Source: Clostridiales bacterium (GTDB lineage Bacteria > Bacillota > Clostridia > Christensenellales > Aristaeellaceae). Taken from it: 64,000 nt of DNA. Position 1 is the first letter of the stretch, and the number at the start of each line of letters is the position of its first letter. This document shows, in pieces, positions 44,207 through 53,218 of the stretch. Position numbers and translations under genes: made by a program. The stretch spans positions 4,015 to 68,014 of the forward strand of contig SFHK01000018.1 of the NCBI GenBank assembly GCA_004556395.1. Direction: 5' to 3'. The notes beneath the pieces were generated by a model. That model worked only from the letters and a program-made list of their open reading frames with translations, was not told the origin of the DNA and searched no databases.

Positions 44207-45583
44207 CTACTCCATAAGCGCGCCCTCTGCCATGCCCTTGGCGAGCAGCTTTTTATACACCACGAGGAAGCACACAAAGTGTACGGCCGCGGTGACAATC
44301 CACGAAATCGGATAGGAAATATACAGCACCTCCGGCCGGTGATCGAAACGGAAAATCGTGTAAATCCACACCACGCGCAGCACGCACGCGCCCAACAGCG
44401 ACACGATCATCGGCATGACGGACTTTCCCATTCCGCGCAGCGAGCCGACCAGCATATCCATCAGGCCGCAGAAGAAATATGGCTGGCAGACGTATCTCAG
44501 TCGAATCAGACCGGCCTTAATGACGTCCTCGTTCTCATTGTAGATAGAAATCAGCGCGTGACCGTTTTTGTACACGCCGACGCCCATGACCAGGCCGAGA
44601 ACCGTCACGTACACGGCGCAGATCATCGTGATCTTGCCGACGCGGCGATACTTCTTCGCGCCCACGTTCTGTCCGCAGAACGTCAGCGACGCCTGATAGA
44701 GCGTGTTCATCATCGTGTACACGAAGCCTTCCAGATTGCCCGCCGCCGCGTTGCCCGCCATGAACGTGGACTTGAACGAGTTCACGCTGGACTGGATGAG
44801 CACGTTCGAGATGGAGAACAGCATGCCCTGCAGACCGGCCGGCATGCCGCTTTCGGCCAGCTCCTTCACACGCTTCATGTTGACGCCCAGCTTTTTCAGC
44901 TCCAGCCGCGTGCAGTCGTCATTGTGCATCAGACAGATCACAACCGCCACCGCGGAAACCGCCTGCGAAATGATCGTCGCCAGCGCCACACCCGCCACGT
45001 CCATATGGAACGCGATGACGAACAGCAGGTTCAGTACGACGTTGATCAGGCCGCTGACGATCAGGATGAACATCGGGCGCTTCGTGTCGCCGACCGCGCG
45101 CATGACGGCGGAGCCGAAGTTATACAGCATGTTCACCGGCATGCCGACGAAGTAAATGCGCATGTACAGCGCCGCGAGATCGATTACATCATCCGGCGAA
45201 TCCATCAGCTGAAGCAGCGGCTTGGCGAGCGTAAGGCCGATGATCATCAGGATAAAGCCGAAGATCACGGAGATCGTCACGGACGTATGGACGGTTTCAT
45301 GCACCTCCCGATCCTTCTGCGCGCCCTTGTACTGCGCGACGACGACGCTGGTGCCGACCGACAAGCCGATGAACAGGTTGACGATCAGGTTGATCAGCGC
45401 GCCCGTCGAACCTACGGCAGCCAGCGACGCTTCCTTGTCCACCGCGTAACGGCCGACGACCACGTTATCGGCGGCGTTATACAGCAGCTGCAGGAAGCCG
45501 GTAATCATAAGAGGAACCGTGAATGCGGCAATTTTGCCCCACAGCGGCCCCTCCGTCATGTTGATCTCATGTTTTCCGCGCAT
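44207..45583 (-). CDS. MATE family efflux transporter
   Basis: A 458-residue membrane protein with twelve hydrophobic segments. The MATE start MTEGPLWGKIAAFTVPLMITGFLQLLYNAADNVVVGRY is diagnostic, and the two halves repeat (second half from about 240). It exports drugs or metabolites in exchange for sodium ions or protons. The ATG at 45583 follows GGAGG at 7 bases. It ends the leftward set that includes the sialidase and GH78 genes, 131 bases after the sialidase, so co-transcription is possible. Confidence 0.9.
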   Translation of the reverse strand: MRGKHEINMTEGPLWGKIAAFTVPLMITGFLQLLYNAADNVVVGRYAVDKEASLAAVGSTGALINLIVNLFIGLSVGTSVVVAQYKGAQKDREVHETVHTSVTISVIFGFILMIIGLTLAKPLLQLMDSPDDVIDLAALYMRIYFVGMPVNMLYNFGSAVMRAVGDTKRPMFILIVSGLINVVLNLLFVIAFHMDVAGVALATIISQAVSAVAVVICLMHNDDCTRLELKKLGVNMKRVKELAESGMPAGLQGMLFSISNVLIQSSVNSFKSTFMAGNAAAGNLEGFVYTMMNTLYQASLTFCGQNVGAKKYRRVGKITMICAVYVTVLGLVMGVGVYKNGHALISIYNENEDVIKAGLIRLRYVCQPYFFCGLMDMLVGSLRGMGKSVMPMIVSLLGACVLRVVWIYTIFRFDHRPEVLYISYPISWIVTAAVHFVCFLVVYKKLLAKGMAEGALME

Positions 45584-45714
45584 TTGAATCCTCCATCCAC
45601 GCAAACAGTCCAAAGCAACCGACACAGACGGCGGGAGCCATCGTCCCGCCGCCCTTTATTATAGTGCTGTAGATGTAAAGTTGCAACGGATGATTTGCAA
45701 TTTTGTGTTTCCTA

Positions 45715-46797
45715 TTATGTCACCATTTCGCCTTGATCGATGTGCACAATCCGCAGCCGGTTCAGGCACTGCCCGTCCGTGCGCGCGTCTCCGGCGCAAT
45801 AGGCCAGCAGCACGTGATCGTCCTCGACATAAATCGCCGTATAGCAGTAGCCACAGAACGGATCATCCTCAATGGCGCGCGCGGGCGTCCAGCTCCGACC
45901 CTCGTCCGCACTCAGCGCGTACACCAGCGGAGTCCGCCCCCCGTTCCCCGTTTCCGCGCGCGTCTCATATTGCGGAACCGGGTTCCACACGGCAAACAGC
46001 CTTCCGTCCGGCAGCCGCTTCACGGACAGCGGCGAAATCGGCGACCAGAAGCGCGAGGGCACGGCGGGCGACCATGTGTCGCCGCCGTCGCGCGAGCTGA
46101 ACTGGTATTGCCTGCCGAGGTCTGTGCGCGCCCAGCTCTGTAAAATGCCGTTTTTCAGCTCCACTACGCCCGGCTCCTGCAGGCCGATCGGTGAGGCGAT
46201 GCCGGACAGTGTGACCATCTCGCAGCTTTCCCGCCACGTGCGCCCGTCGTCGTCCGACAGGAAGAACGTGCTCAGCGCGCGCGAATAGCACAATCCGCCG
46301 TCCGGCGCGCGCGTCACCACATGCTCCGCCGCCGGAAGCACGATGCGCCCCGTGGACAGGCGCACGGCGCGGTCGTTGTTCACCACAAAGTAGCCCTGCC
46401 GCGGCATGCACACGGTAAAGTCGCTCCATGTGCGCCCCTCGTCCGCGGAGCGCCGGAGGATCATGCGCATGTCCGAAAACGTCTTGCGCACGAGGTAGAA
46501 CAAGCCAATGTCGCCGTTCCGCATGCGCATCAGCGACACGCTCATGATGTTCACCGCCTCGTGCCCGGCGCTCGTAAACAGATCCTCCGGCTCCGACCAC
46601 GTTTCGCCGCCGTCGGACGAACGCACCGCGGCAATGTTCGCCGTGGCATGATCGCGATCGCTGGCTCCGACGAAGCGGCTGAACACGAACAGCAGCGTGC
46701 CGTCCTTCCGCTTCAAAAACGCGCCCTCGCTGTTTCGCGGATTGCCCGCGCCCGGCGCGAAATCCTTCAATATCCGTCCAATCCTCGGTTCGCTCAT
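45715..46797 (-). CDS. Sialidase-like BNR/Asp-box beta-propeller protein
   Basis: The 360-residue protein has five Asp-box repeats (SSDGGETW, SADEGRTW, SDDDGRTW, SRDGGDTW and SADEGRSW, near 60, 117, 181, 235 and 296), the hallmark of sialidase propellers. Conserved Arg and Glu positions exist, but the catalytic set cannot be fixed by eye. There is no signal peptide, so it would act on imported glycans. It follows the GH78-like gene by 48 bases. Close relatives are annotated exo-alpha-sialidase, but some act on other sugars. Confidence 0.75.
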   Translation of the reverse strand: MSEPRIGRILKDFAPGAGNPRNSEGAFLKRKDGTLLFVFSRFVGASDRDHATANIAAVRSSDGGETWSEPEDLFTSAGHEAVNIMSVSLMRMRNGDIGLFYLVRKTFSDMRMILRRSADEGRTWSDFTVCMPRQGYFVVNNDRAVRLSTGRIVLPAAEHVVTRAPDGGLCYSRALSTFFLSDDDGRTWRESCEMVTLSGIASPIGLQEPGVVELKNGILQSWARTDLGRQYQFSSRDGGDTWSPAVPSRFWSPISPLSVKRLPDGRLFAVWNPVPQYETRAETGNGGRTPLVYALSADEGRSWTPARAIEDDPFCGYCYTAIYVEDDHVLLAYCAGDARTDGQCLNRLRIVHIDQGEMVT

Positions 46798-46845
46798 TCG
46801 CCGCCCTCCTTCGCAAGGCTCCACCCCTCTATACGTGTTCTCTGC

Positions 46846-48993
46846 TTATACGTTCCGAACGCTTCCGTCATACAGCCGAATCGCGGCGCTTTTCACGCGC
46901 GGCATACCATCCACCGGACGGCGAACGGTTCCATCCCAGCCCGGCTTTTCCGGCGCGACGCCAAGGCCGTAGGCGAAATACAGATACGCGGGTACCGCCG
47001 ACCAGCCGTGGCACAGGCTGCCCGCGTTGTCAAACGCGTCGGCGCCGTCGATCGTCTCCCAGAAGCTCGTCGCGCCGGCAAACAGCATCTTGCCCCACTG
47101 CGTCTCAACGTCCCGGCGAACCCAGTCGCCGTAGCCCTCCGCGCGGGAAAGTAGTGCGTCATACTTGAACGCGGTGTACGCCAGCGTCGCCGGCACCAGA
47201 TCGCCGCTCGTCAGGCTTTCGCACACGCGCGCCGCCTCACCGTCCGGGCAGATGCCGGAGACGACGCACAGCGCCTGCGTAAGCTCGCTCAGGCCGCTCC
47301 GGCCGTTTGCGTCCATGAAGGAGAAATACCGCGCGTTCTCCGCGTCGTAATACGCCCGGTGCGCGGCCTTGGCCATCCGCTCCGCTTTGCGCTCCAGCTC
47401 GCCGGCTTCCTCTGCGCGCTCGAACTCGCGCTCGATCTTCGCCAGCGCGCGCGCCGCGAGAATCACAAACGCGCTCAGCGGCGCTTCCAGACGGTCCTCG
47501 TCCACGTCCACGCCCTTTTCCAGATGACCGTCCAGCCCCTCCGACCACTCGTAGAAGTTCCACTTGCCCGCGTAGCGCGCCACAAGTCCATCGTCGCGGA
47601 CGCGCGCAAGCGCCGTTTTCACGATCGTTTCAGCCACGGGCAGCATTTCCCGCGCGAACGCGCGATCGCCGGAGAACAGCAGGTTCTCCCACAGCGCCAC
47701 GACGTACATCATCGAGAAGGACGGAATGTTCACATCCGCCCGCGACGGCGCGCACAGCTCCAGCAGCCCGTCCGGGCGCAGCGTGCGCCCCAGCAGGCGC
47801 AAGCTCGCCTGCGCGAAGCGATATTCGCCAAAGGCATAGTAGCCGATCAGCATCTGGTTGCGGCTGTCCATGGCGTACAGCGCCTGCTCGCGCCACGGGC
47901 AGTCCTCATAGTGCTCGTGCATGCACATTTCCAGCGTGCGCAGGCAGGTATCGTAAATGCGCTGGTGCAGCGCGTCCTCAAGCTCCATATGCGCGCCCTG
48001 CAGCAGCGGATACGTCAGCGGACGCAGGCCCGCATAGTGAAGCTGTACCCTGTGCGCGCGCACGAACAGCTGAATATAGCGCCCGCCGATGCGGCGATAG
48101 GGATGGAAGAAGCGGGAGCACCCCTTCGGCGCGACGTACCGCGCGCAGAAATTGCGAATGCCCACATAGCTGCGCACGCGCAGATCGTCCAGATGCTCGC
48201 CCCAGCCGATCAGCACCTCGGTATCCTCGTCCACCGTCAGCTCCACGTCCATCAGGCCGACCTCGTTGCGCCCGAGATCGTATACCATATAGATGCCCTC
48301 GCCCGCGTCGCTCGCGAACAGACCATCTGTTTCCAGCGCCCGGCGCTCCATGAAGGACAGGTAGGCATATTGCATGCGCTGACCAAGGCTCTTCGCGCCT
48401 TCGCGCTCACAGTATACGCCCTGCGCGACCAGCCTGCCCGGAACGCGCTCGCCCATCGCGCACTGTTCAATCGGGCGGCTCGTGAACGGCGGAATCTCCC
48501 CCGCCGCCACGGCGTTCCTTCCCATGGCAATCGGCTTCGTCGCGTCGTAATCAAAGGTGAAGCCCAGCTGCGGCGAAATCAGCGCCGCGTCGCCGCGCGC
48601 GTAGCGCTCGTCCAGCGCGCAGAGCGTATCAAGATCGCTGTGCGCCCGGCTCTCGCCGTCCGCGAACACCTCGAACATCACATACGCGTGCCCGCGGATG
48701 TAGACGAAGGAATCCTTCTTCGCGCAATAGCAGCGGATCGTCAGCTCGTTTTCGCCCGGCCGCACGCGCGCCGACAAGTCGATTTCGTCAAACACGCGCA
48801 GGCGCTCATCGTCCGGATACTGATAGGCATACACGTATTCCCCATTCAGATAAATGGCATAGTGCGACTCCGCCGCCACACGCAGAAGCGTCTGCTTTTC
48901 CCCCGCGGCAAACCTCGTTTCAAACGCCGCATACACGTTCACCACGCCGCCGTCGTCCACCCAGATCGGTTTCGCGTTCACAAAAGGATTCAT
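46846..48993 (-). CDS. GH78-like (alpha-L-rhamnosidase family) six-hairpin glycosidase
   Basis: The 715-residue protein has an N-terminal beta-sandwich (HYAIYLNGEYVYAYQYP, about 40-120), a middle beta region and an (alpha/alpha)6 barrel with DCPWREQALYAMDSRNQ at 364-380, which matches the catalytic-acid region of GH78 enzymes. Later GYYAFGEYRFAQASLR and SLCHGWSAVPAYL fit the fold. No signal peptide. It probably removes rhamnose or a similar sugar from imported oligosaccharides. It heads the leftward operon with a strong promoter. Confidence 0.78.
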   Translation of the reverse strand: MNPFVNAKPIWVDDGGVVNVYAAFETRFAAGEKQTLLRVAAESHYAIYLNGEYVYAYQYPDDERLRVFDEIDLSARVRPGENELTIRCYCAKKDSFVYIRGHAYVMFEVFADGESRAHSDLDTLCALDERYARGDAALISPQLGFTFDYDATKPIAMGRNAVAAGEIPPFTSRPIEQCAMGERVPGRLVAQGVYCEREGAKSLGQRMQYAYLSFMERRALETDGLFASDAGEGIYMVYDLGRNEVGLMDVELTVDEDTEVLIGWGEHLDDLRVRSYVGIRNFCARYVAPKGCSRFFHPYRRIGGRYIQLFVRAHRVQLHYAGLRPLTYPLLQGAHMELEDALHQRIYDTCLRTLEMCMHEHYEDCPWREQALYAMDSRNQMLIGYYAFGEYRFAQASLRLLGRTLRPDGLLELCAPSRADVNIPSFSMMYVVALWENLLFSGDRAFAREMLPVAETIVKTALARVRDDGLVARYAGKWNFYEWSEGLDGHLEKGVDVDEDRLEAPLSAFVILAARALAKIEREFERAEEAGELERKAERMAKAAHRAYYDAENARYFSFMDANGRSGLSELTQALCVVSGICPDGEAARVCESLTSGDLVPATLAYTAFKYDALLSRAEGYGDWVRRDVETQWGKMLFAGATSFWETIDGADAFDNAGSLCHGWSAVPAYLYFAYGLGVAPEKPGWDGTVRRPVDGMPRVKSAAIRLYDGSVRNV

Positions 48994-49031
48994 TGTCCTC
49001 TTCTCCCCTTTGCCCGTATTGTTTTGATTTC

Positions 49032-49060
49032 ATTATACATTTAACCGACGTTTCCGTCAA
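49032..49060 (-). promoter_or_regulatory. Promoter of the GH78-like/sialidase operon
   Basis: Minus strand: TTGACG (49055-49060), 17 bases, TATAAT (49032-49037). Confidence 0.8.
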
Positions 49061-49104
49061 CGATGAATCTTTCGTCTTTTCCTGCTGAACCCGAATGAAT
49101 CGAA

Positions 49105-49929
49105 ATGAGTATCTGCGAGCTTTGGGTCGCGCGCTGCGCCGCGGCGGCCATCGACTCCGGCTTCGACCTCGATCTGCTTTCCTTCGGCGAGGAACGCACA
49201 TTCTTCAGCCGTGATTACGACGCTTCCATGGTTCACAGCGTCTCCCTGACCTTCGACGTGGACTCCATCACCGTCGCGCCCTCCGAGGACGGGAACGTGC
49301 ATCTCAGCTGGTACAGCCGCAACCCGCAGAAGGACGAGCTCAGCGTTACCGACGGTATTCTGTCGCTGAAGGCCGCGCGCAAGTCCCTCATTTCGCTGAA
49401 TGTGCGCAACTACGACGCAGTACTCTCCCTGCCCGCGGACTTTGACGGCAAGCTGCGCGTTTCCACCTCGACCGGCTCCATCTCGGTTTCCGACCTGAAG
49501 CCGAACCGGCTGGCGCTGGAAGCGACCACGGGCTCGATCCGGCTTTCGAACCTGAACGTCGCTGAAAGTATTGATACCGAATCGAGCACCGGCAGCGTCT
49601 ACATGACGAACGTCGCCTCCGCCGAGATCGCCCGCAGGGGCAGCACCGGCTCTGCAAAGCTGACGGACGTTTCCGCAAACGCGCTGAACGCCCGCGTGAC
49701 CACCGGCAGCATTGCCCTCGACGCGGTCGACGCGCAGAGCCTGACGCTGCGCGCTACCACCGGCAGCATCTCGGGCACGCTCGCGGGCAGGATGGCGGAC
49801 TATACCATTCGTTCGTCCGTGTCCACCGGCTCCAATTCACTTCCGGAAGCACTGGACGGCGGCGCGCGCACGCTGAACGCCGACACGACCACCGGCTCTA
49901 TCCGCCTTTCCTTCGCGGACGCAAAATAA
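49105..49929 (+). CDS. DUF4097 beta-strand repeat protein, possibly lacking its N-terminal anchor
   Basis: The 274-residue protein has repeated TGSI/TGSV strands (STSTGSISVS, TTGSIRLS, STGSVYMT, TTGSIALDA, TTGSISGT, TTGSIRLS), the right-handed beta repeat of DUF4097 proteins. Relatives usually have an N-terminal membrane segment and belong to envelope-stress modules. Here the first 25 residues are only weakly hydrophobic and a stop codon lies three codons upstream. No good ribosome binding site is visible. The start is therefore uncertain and the gene may have lost its 5' end. No LiaS/R-like neighbour is seen. Confidence 0.7.
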   Translation: MSICELWVARCAAAAIDSGFDLDLLSFGEERTFFSRDYDASMVHSVSLTFDVDSITVAPSEDGNVHLSWYSRNPQKDELSVTDGILSLKAARKSLISLNVRNYDAVLSLPADFDGKLRVSTSTGSISVSDLKPNRLALEATTGSIRLSNLNVAESIDTESSTGSVYMTNVASAEIARRGSTGSAKLTDVSANALNARVTTGSIALDAVDAQSLTLRATTGSISGTLAGRMADYTIRSSVSTGSNSLPEALDGGARTLNADTTTGSIRLSFADAK

Positions 49930-49961
49930 CGGCATTTAACCGATTCGTCATAAAAACGCCG

Positions 49962-49990
49962 TTGACAAACGAACGGAAATCGTGTATGAT
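49962..49990 (+). promoter_or_regulatory. Promoter of the manganese riboswitch and P-type ATPase transcript
   Basis: TTGACA (49962-49967), 17 bases, TATGAT (49985-49990); near-consensus. Transcription would start next to the riboswitch. Confidence 0.85.
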
Positions 49991-49999
49991 TCCGCTATC

Positions 50000-50088
50000 G
50001 ATGAGGGAGTAATCAACGCGCAAGCGTAATGAAGCCACCATCACGGAAGCCCCGCTTCCTGACTTCATTTGAAATGATGAGACTTATC
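50000..50088 (+). promoter_or_regulatory. yybP-ykoY (manganese) riboswitch
   Basis: P1 is GATGAG (50000-50005) with CTTATC (50083-50088). The conserved 5' strand GAGGGAGTA follows P1, and the conserved GAGAC immediately precedes its 3' strand, as in the Mn2+-sensing yybP-ykoY class. GAAGCC...GCTTCC and TGAAG...CTTCA pairings fill the interior. It lies between a strong promoter and a cation P-type ATPase gene, a classic target. The P1 3' strand is also the 5' arm of the terminator that follows, which makes this an ON switch. Confidence 0.85.
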
Positions 50089-50117
50089 TGTTCACAAGAG
50101 CAGGTAAGTTTCTTTTT
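50082..50117 (+). terminator. Riboswitch-controlled terminator
   Basis: ACTTATCTG (50082-50090) pairs with CAGGTAAGT (50101-50109), nine pairs with one G-T, followed by TTTCTTTTTATT. It competes with riboswitch P1 for CTTATC. Confidence 0.85.
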
Positions 50118-50153
50118 ATTCCCGAACGATCAACGCAAAAAGGAGCGAAATTG

Positions 50154-52781
50154 ATGAAGGACTACGAGAAAACCATTGCACAGACGCTGACGGACGCACA
50201 GACGACGCTCGAAGGTCTCTCGAACGCCGAGGCGCAGCGCCGCGCGGCGCAGTACGGCCGGAACCGCCTGAAGGAGGGTCGCAAAACGCCCCTGATCAAG
50301 CGCTTCCTTCAGCAGCTCGCCGACCCGATGATCATCATCCTGCTCGCCGCGGCGCTGATTTCCGGCGTCACCAGCGTTCTTCAGGGCGAGTCGATGGCCG
50401 ACGTGTTCATCATTCTGATCGTCGTGATCATCAACGCCGTTCTGAACGTGCTTCAGGAAAGCAAGGCCGAAAAGGCCGTGGCTTCCCTTCAGGAAATGTC
50501 CGCCGCCACCAGCAAGGTGCTTCGAGACGGCCGCCAGCAGACGGTTGCGAGCGAAGCGCTCGTGCCCGGCGACGTCATCCTGCTGGAAGCGGGCGACGCG
50601 GTACCCGCCGACGCGCGCGTGATCGAAGCCGCCTCGCTGAAGGTGGAGGAAGCGGCGCTGACCGGCGAATCCGTGCCCGTGACCAAGCAGACGGAGCCCC
50701 TGAAGGAGGAAAACGGCCGCGCCGTTCCCCTCGGCGACCGCAGCAACATGGTCTATATGGGCTCGACCGTCGCCTATGGCCGCGGCAAAGCCGTAATCAC
50801 GCAGACGGGCATGCAGACCGAGATGGGCAAGATCGCCGACGCGCTGGACAAGGCCGAAAAGAGCCAGACACCGCTTCAGATCAAGCTTTCCCAGCTGAGC
50901 AAGACGCTCACATATCTGGTTGTGGGCATCTGCGCGGTCATCTTCGCCGTGGGCGTTCTGCGGCATGAGCCGGTGCTCGATTCCTTCATGGTGGCCGTAT
51001 CGCTCGCCGTGGCCGCGATTCCCGAGGGTCTGGCGGCGGTGGTCACGATCGTGCTTTCCATCGGCGTGATTCGCATGAGCAAGCGCAGTGCCATCATCCG
51101 CAAGCTGACGGCCGTGGAAACGCTGGGCTGCGCGCAGATCATCTGCTCGGACAAGACCGGCACGCTCACCCAGAACAAAATGACCGTTGTCGAAACCGCG
51201 GGTGACGACGCGGCGCGCCTTGCGACGGCTATGGCGCTGTGCTCCGACGCGGAGCTGGACGAGACCGGTTCCGCCATCGGCGAGCCCACCGAATGCGCGC
51301 TGGTCAACTACGCCGCGGTCAACGGTCTCAAAAAGCCCGCGCTGAAGGCGGAGCAGCCGCGCGTCGGCGAAGCGCCGTTCGATTCCATGCGCAAAATGAT
51401 GTCCACGCTGCACCGCCTGCCGGACGGCTCGATCATCCAGTACACCAAGGGCGCGCCGGACGAGGTGCTGAAGAACTGCACCCATGCCCTTGTAAACGGC
51501 CAGCGCGTGCCCCTGACGGCGGACATGCGCGCGGAGATTCTCGCGCAGAACAAGCATATGGCCGACCGCGCCCTGCGCGTGCTGTGCGCCGCCGAGCGCA
51601 AATGGGACGCGCTTCCCGAGAACACCAGCCCGGCCTTCCTTGAGCAGTCGCTCACCTATATCGGCCTGACCGGCATGATCGACCCCGTCCGCCCCGAGGT
51701 GAAGCCCGCCATTGAGGAATGCCGCCGCGCGGGCATTCGCCCGATCATGATCACCGGCGACCACCGCGACACCGCCGTGGCCATCGCGATGCAGCTGGGC
51801 ATCATCACCTCCCCCGAGCAGGCCATCACCGGCGCGCAGCTGGACGAAATCTCCGACGACGCGCTGGACAGCGAAATTGAGAAATACTCCGTCTACGCCC
51901 GCGTGCAGCCGGAGCACAAGGTGCGCATCGTAAACGCGTGGAAGAAGCGCGGCAAGGTCACCGCCATGACGGGTGACGGCGTGAACGACGCGCCGTCCAT
52001 CAAGAACGCGGATATCGGCATCGGCATGGGCATCACCGGCACCGACGTGACCAAGAACGTCGCCGATATGGTGCTGGCCGACGACAACTTCGCCACCATC
52101 GTGAACGCCGTCGGCGAGGGTCGCCGCATCTACGACAACATCCGCAAGGCCATTCAGTTCCTGCTCGCGTCCAACATGAGCGAGGTACTGGCCATCTTCT
52201 TCTCCACGCTGCTGGGCTTCACGATCCTGAAGCCCGTCCACCTTCTGTGGATCAACCTGATCACCGACTGCTTCCCGGCGCTGGCGCTGGGCATGGAAAA
52301 CGGCGAACGCGACCTGATGGATCGCCCGCCGCGCAATCCCCGCGAGGGCATCTTCGCCGGCGGCATGGGCGCGGCCGTGGCCGTTCAGGGCGTGATGCTG
52401 ACTGTGATCACCATGGCCGCCTACTTCATCGGCCACTTCATGGAGGCCGGCGTATGGGAAATCACCAACAGCGCCGACGGCATGACCATGGCGTTCCTCG
52501 CCCTGTCGATGGCGGAAATCTTCCATTCGTTCAACATGCGCTCGCTGCATAAGTCCGTGTTCCGCGTGGGTTCGCAGAACTTGTACATCTGGGGCGCGAT
52601 GCTGCTTTCCCTGATTTCCACGGCCGCGGTCATCTATATCCCCTTCCTGTCGAACGCCTTCGGCTTTGAGTCCATCAGCCTGAGCGAGTACGTCGTGGCC
52701 ATGCTTCTCGCGCTGTCCATCATCCCGATGGTGGAAATCGAGAAGGTCTTCGAACGCCGCCGCGACCAGAAGCGCGGATAA
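50154..52781 (+). CDS. Cation-transporting P-type ATPase, probable manganese (Mn2+/Ca2+) exporter
   Basis: An 875-residue P2-type ATPase. It has LTGESVPV in the actuator domain, the phosphorylated Asp333 in CSDKTGTLTQNK, the nucleotide-binding domain, MTGDGVNDAPSIKNADIGIGM, and ten membrane segments. PEGLAAVV in segment 4 and NLITDCFPALALG in segment 6 supply Ca/Mn-type ligands. The upstream manganese riboswitch indicates induction by excess Mn2+ and so an export role. The ATG at 50154 has AGGAG 8 bases upstream. A terminator follows directly. Confidence 0.9.
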   Translation: MKDYEKTIAQTLTDAQTTLEGLSNAEAQRRAAQYGRNRLKEGRKTPLIKRFLQQLADPMIIILLAAALISGVTSVLQGESMADVFIILIVVIINAVLNVLQESKAEKAVASLQEMSAATSKVLRDGRQQTVASEALVPGDVILLEAGDAVPADARVIEAASLKVEEAALTGESVPVTKQTEPLKEENGRAVPLGDRSNMVYMGSTVAYGRGKAVITQTGMQTEMGKIADALDKAEKSQTPLQIKLSQLSKTLTYLVVGICAVIFAVGVLRHEPVLDSFMVAVSLAVAAIPEGLAAVVTIVLSIGVIRMSKRSAIIRKLTAVETLGCAQIICSDKTGTLTQNKMTVVETAGDDAARLATAMALCSDAELDETGSAIGEPTECALVNYAAVNGLKKPALKAEQPRVGEAPFDSMRKMMSTLHRLPDGSIIQYTKGAPDEVLKNCTHALVNGQRVPLTADMRAEILAQNKHMADRALRVLCAAERKWDALPENTSPAFLEQSLTYIGLTGMIDPVRPEVKPAIEECRRAGIRPIMITGDHRDTAVAIAMQLGIITSPEQAITGAQLDEISDDALDSEIEKYSVYARVQPEHKVRIVNAWKKRGKVTAMTGDGVNDAPSIKNADIGIGMGITGTDVTKNVADMVLADDNFATIVNAVGEGRRIYDNIRKAIQFLLASNMSEVLAIFFSTLLGFTILKPVHLLWINLITDCFPALALGMENGERDLMDRPPRNPREGIFAGGMGAAVAVQGVMLTVITMAAYFIGHFMEAGVWEITNSADGMTMAFLALSMAEIFHSFNMRSLHKSVFRVGSQNLYIWGAMLLSLISTAAVIYIPFLSNAFGFESISLSEYVVAMLLALSIIPMVEIEKVFERRRDQKRG

Positions 52782-52789
52782 TTCCCCTC

Positions 52790-52818
52790 GGGAGGCCGGG
52801 CTCTCCGGCCTCCCTTAT
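52790..52818 (+). terminator. Terminator of the P-type ATPase gene
   Basis: GGGAGGCCGG (52790-52799) pairs perfectly with CCGGCCTCCC (52805-52814), followed by TTATCT. Confidence 0.85.
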
Positions 52819-52843
52819 CTCACAAAGTTAACACGTGAAATCA

Positions 52844-52872
52844 TTGACAAACCGACCCCATGACGGTATAAT
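52844..52872 (+). promoter_or_regulatory. tRNA-Pro promoter
   Basis: TTGACA (52844-52849), 17 bases, TATAAT (52867-52872), full consensus, 30 bases before the tRNA. Confidence 0.9.
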
Positions 52873-52902
52873 ATTACCTGTTCGCGAGCGTGAACAGAAT
52901 AA

Positions 52903-52976
52903 CTGGGTGTAGCGCAGCTTGGTAGCGTGCTTGAATGGGGTTCAAGAGGCCGGAGGTTCAAATCCTCTCACCCAGA
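52903..52976 (+). tRNA. tRNA-Pro (anticodon GGG)
   Basis: A 74-base cloverleaf: acceptor CTGGGTG/CACCCAG, D arm GCGC...GCGT, anticodon stem CTTGA/TCAAG with loop ATGGGGT (anticodon GGG, 52937-52939), T arm GGAGG-TTCAAAT-CCTCT, discriminator A. CCA is not encoded. It is a single gene with its own consensus promoter and terminator. Confidence 0.95.
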
Positions 52977-52980
52977 CTGA

Positions 52981-53019
52981 GAAAAGTCCTGAATCGACAA
53001 TGGTTCAGGACTTTTCTTT
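52981..53019 (+). terminator. Terminator of tRNA-Pro
   Basis: GAAAAGTCCTGAA pairs perfectly over 13 bp with TTCAGGACTTTTC (52981-53016), with TTT following. Confidence 0.9.
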
Positions 53020-53046
53020 GACTTTACGGCGCGGAGATGATATAAT
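53018..53046 (+). promoter_or_regulatory. Promoter of the lactonase gene
   Basis: TTGACT (53018-53023), 17 bases, TATAAT (53041-53046). Its -35 box overlaps the tail of the tRNA terminator. The leader to the lactonase start is about 165 nt. Confidence 0.75.
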
Positions 53047-53108
53047 CGGGCGTATAAACCGTTTCCGCAAATTTACCTCTGCAGGTACCTGCCCGCATGT
53101 AAAAGAAC

Positions 53109-53143
53109 CGTTCTGCGCCGATCTGGCAAAGAGGCGCAGAACG
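53109..53143 (+). other. Stable hairpin in the lactonase leader
   Basis: CGTTCTGCGCC (53109-53119) pairs perfectly with GGCGCAGAACG (53133-53143), followed by ATTTTGA. It may be a weak attenuator or an RNA-stability element. The rest of the leader shows no gene. Confidence 0.5.
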
Positions 53144-53218
53144 ATTTTGAAGCGGAACACGCCGTTTACCTGCGAAAATCCCCCGACACACGAAAAGAAC
53201 ATCCGGAGATGATCCATC

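Noticed and set aside
50130..52550. 806-codon frame antisense to the P-type ATPase
   Set aside because: The composition is typical of a mirrored frame, and all motifs lie on the plus strand.
52919..53212. 97-codon frame overlapping tRNA-Pro
   Set aside because: It starts inside the tRNA and runs through its terminator and the next promoter; it has no ribosome binding site.
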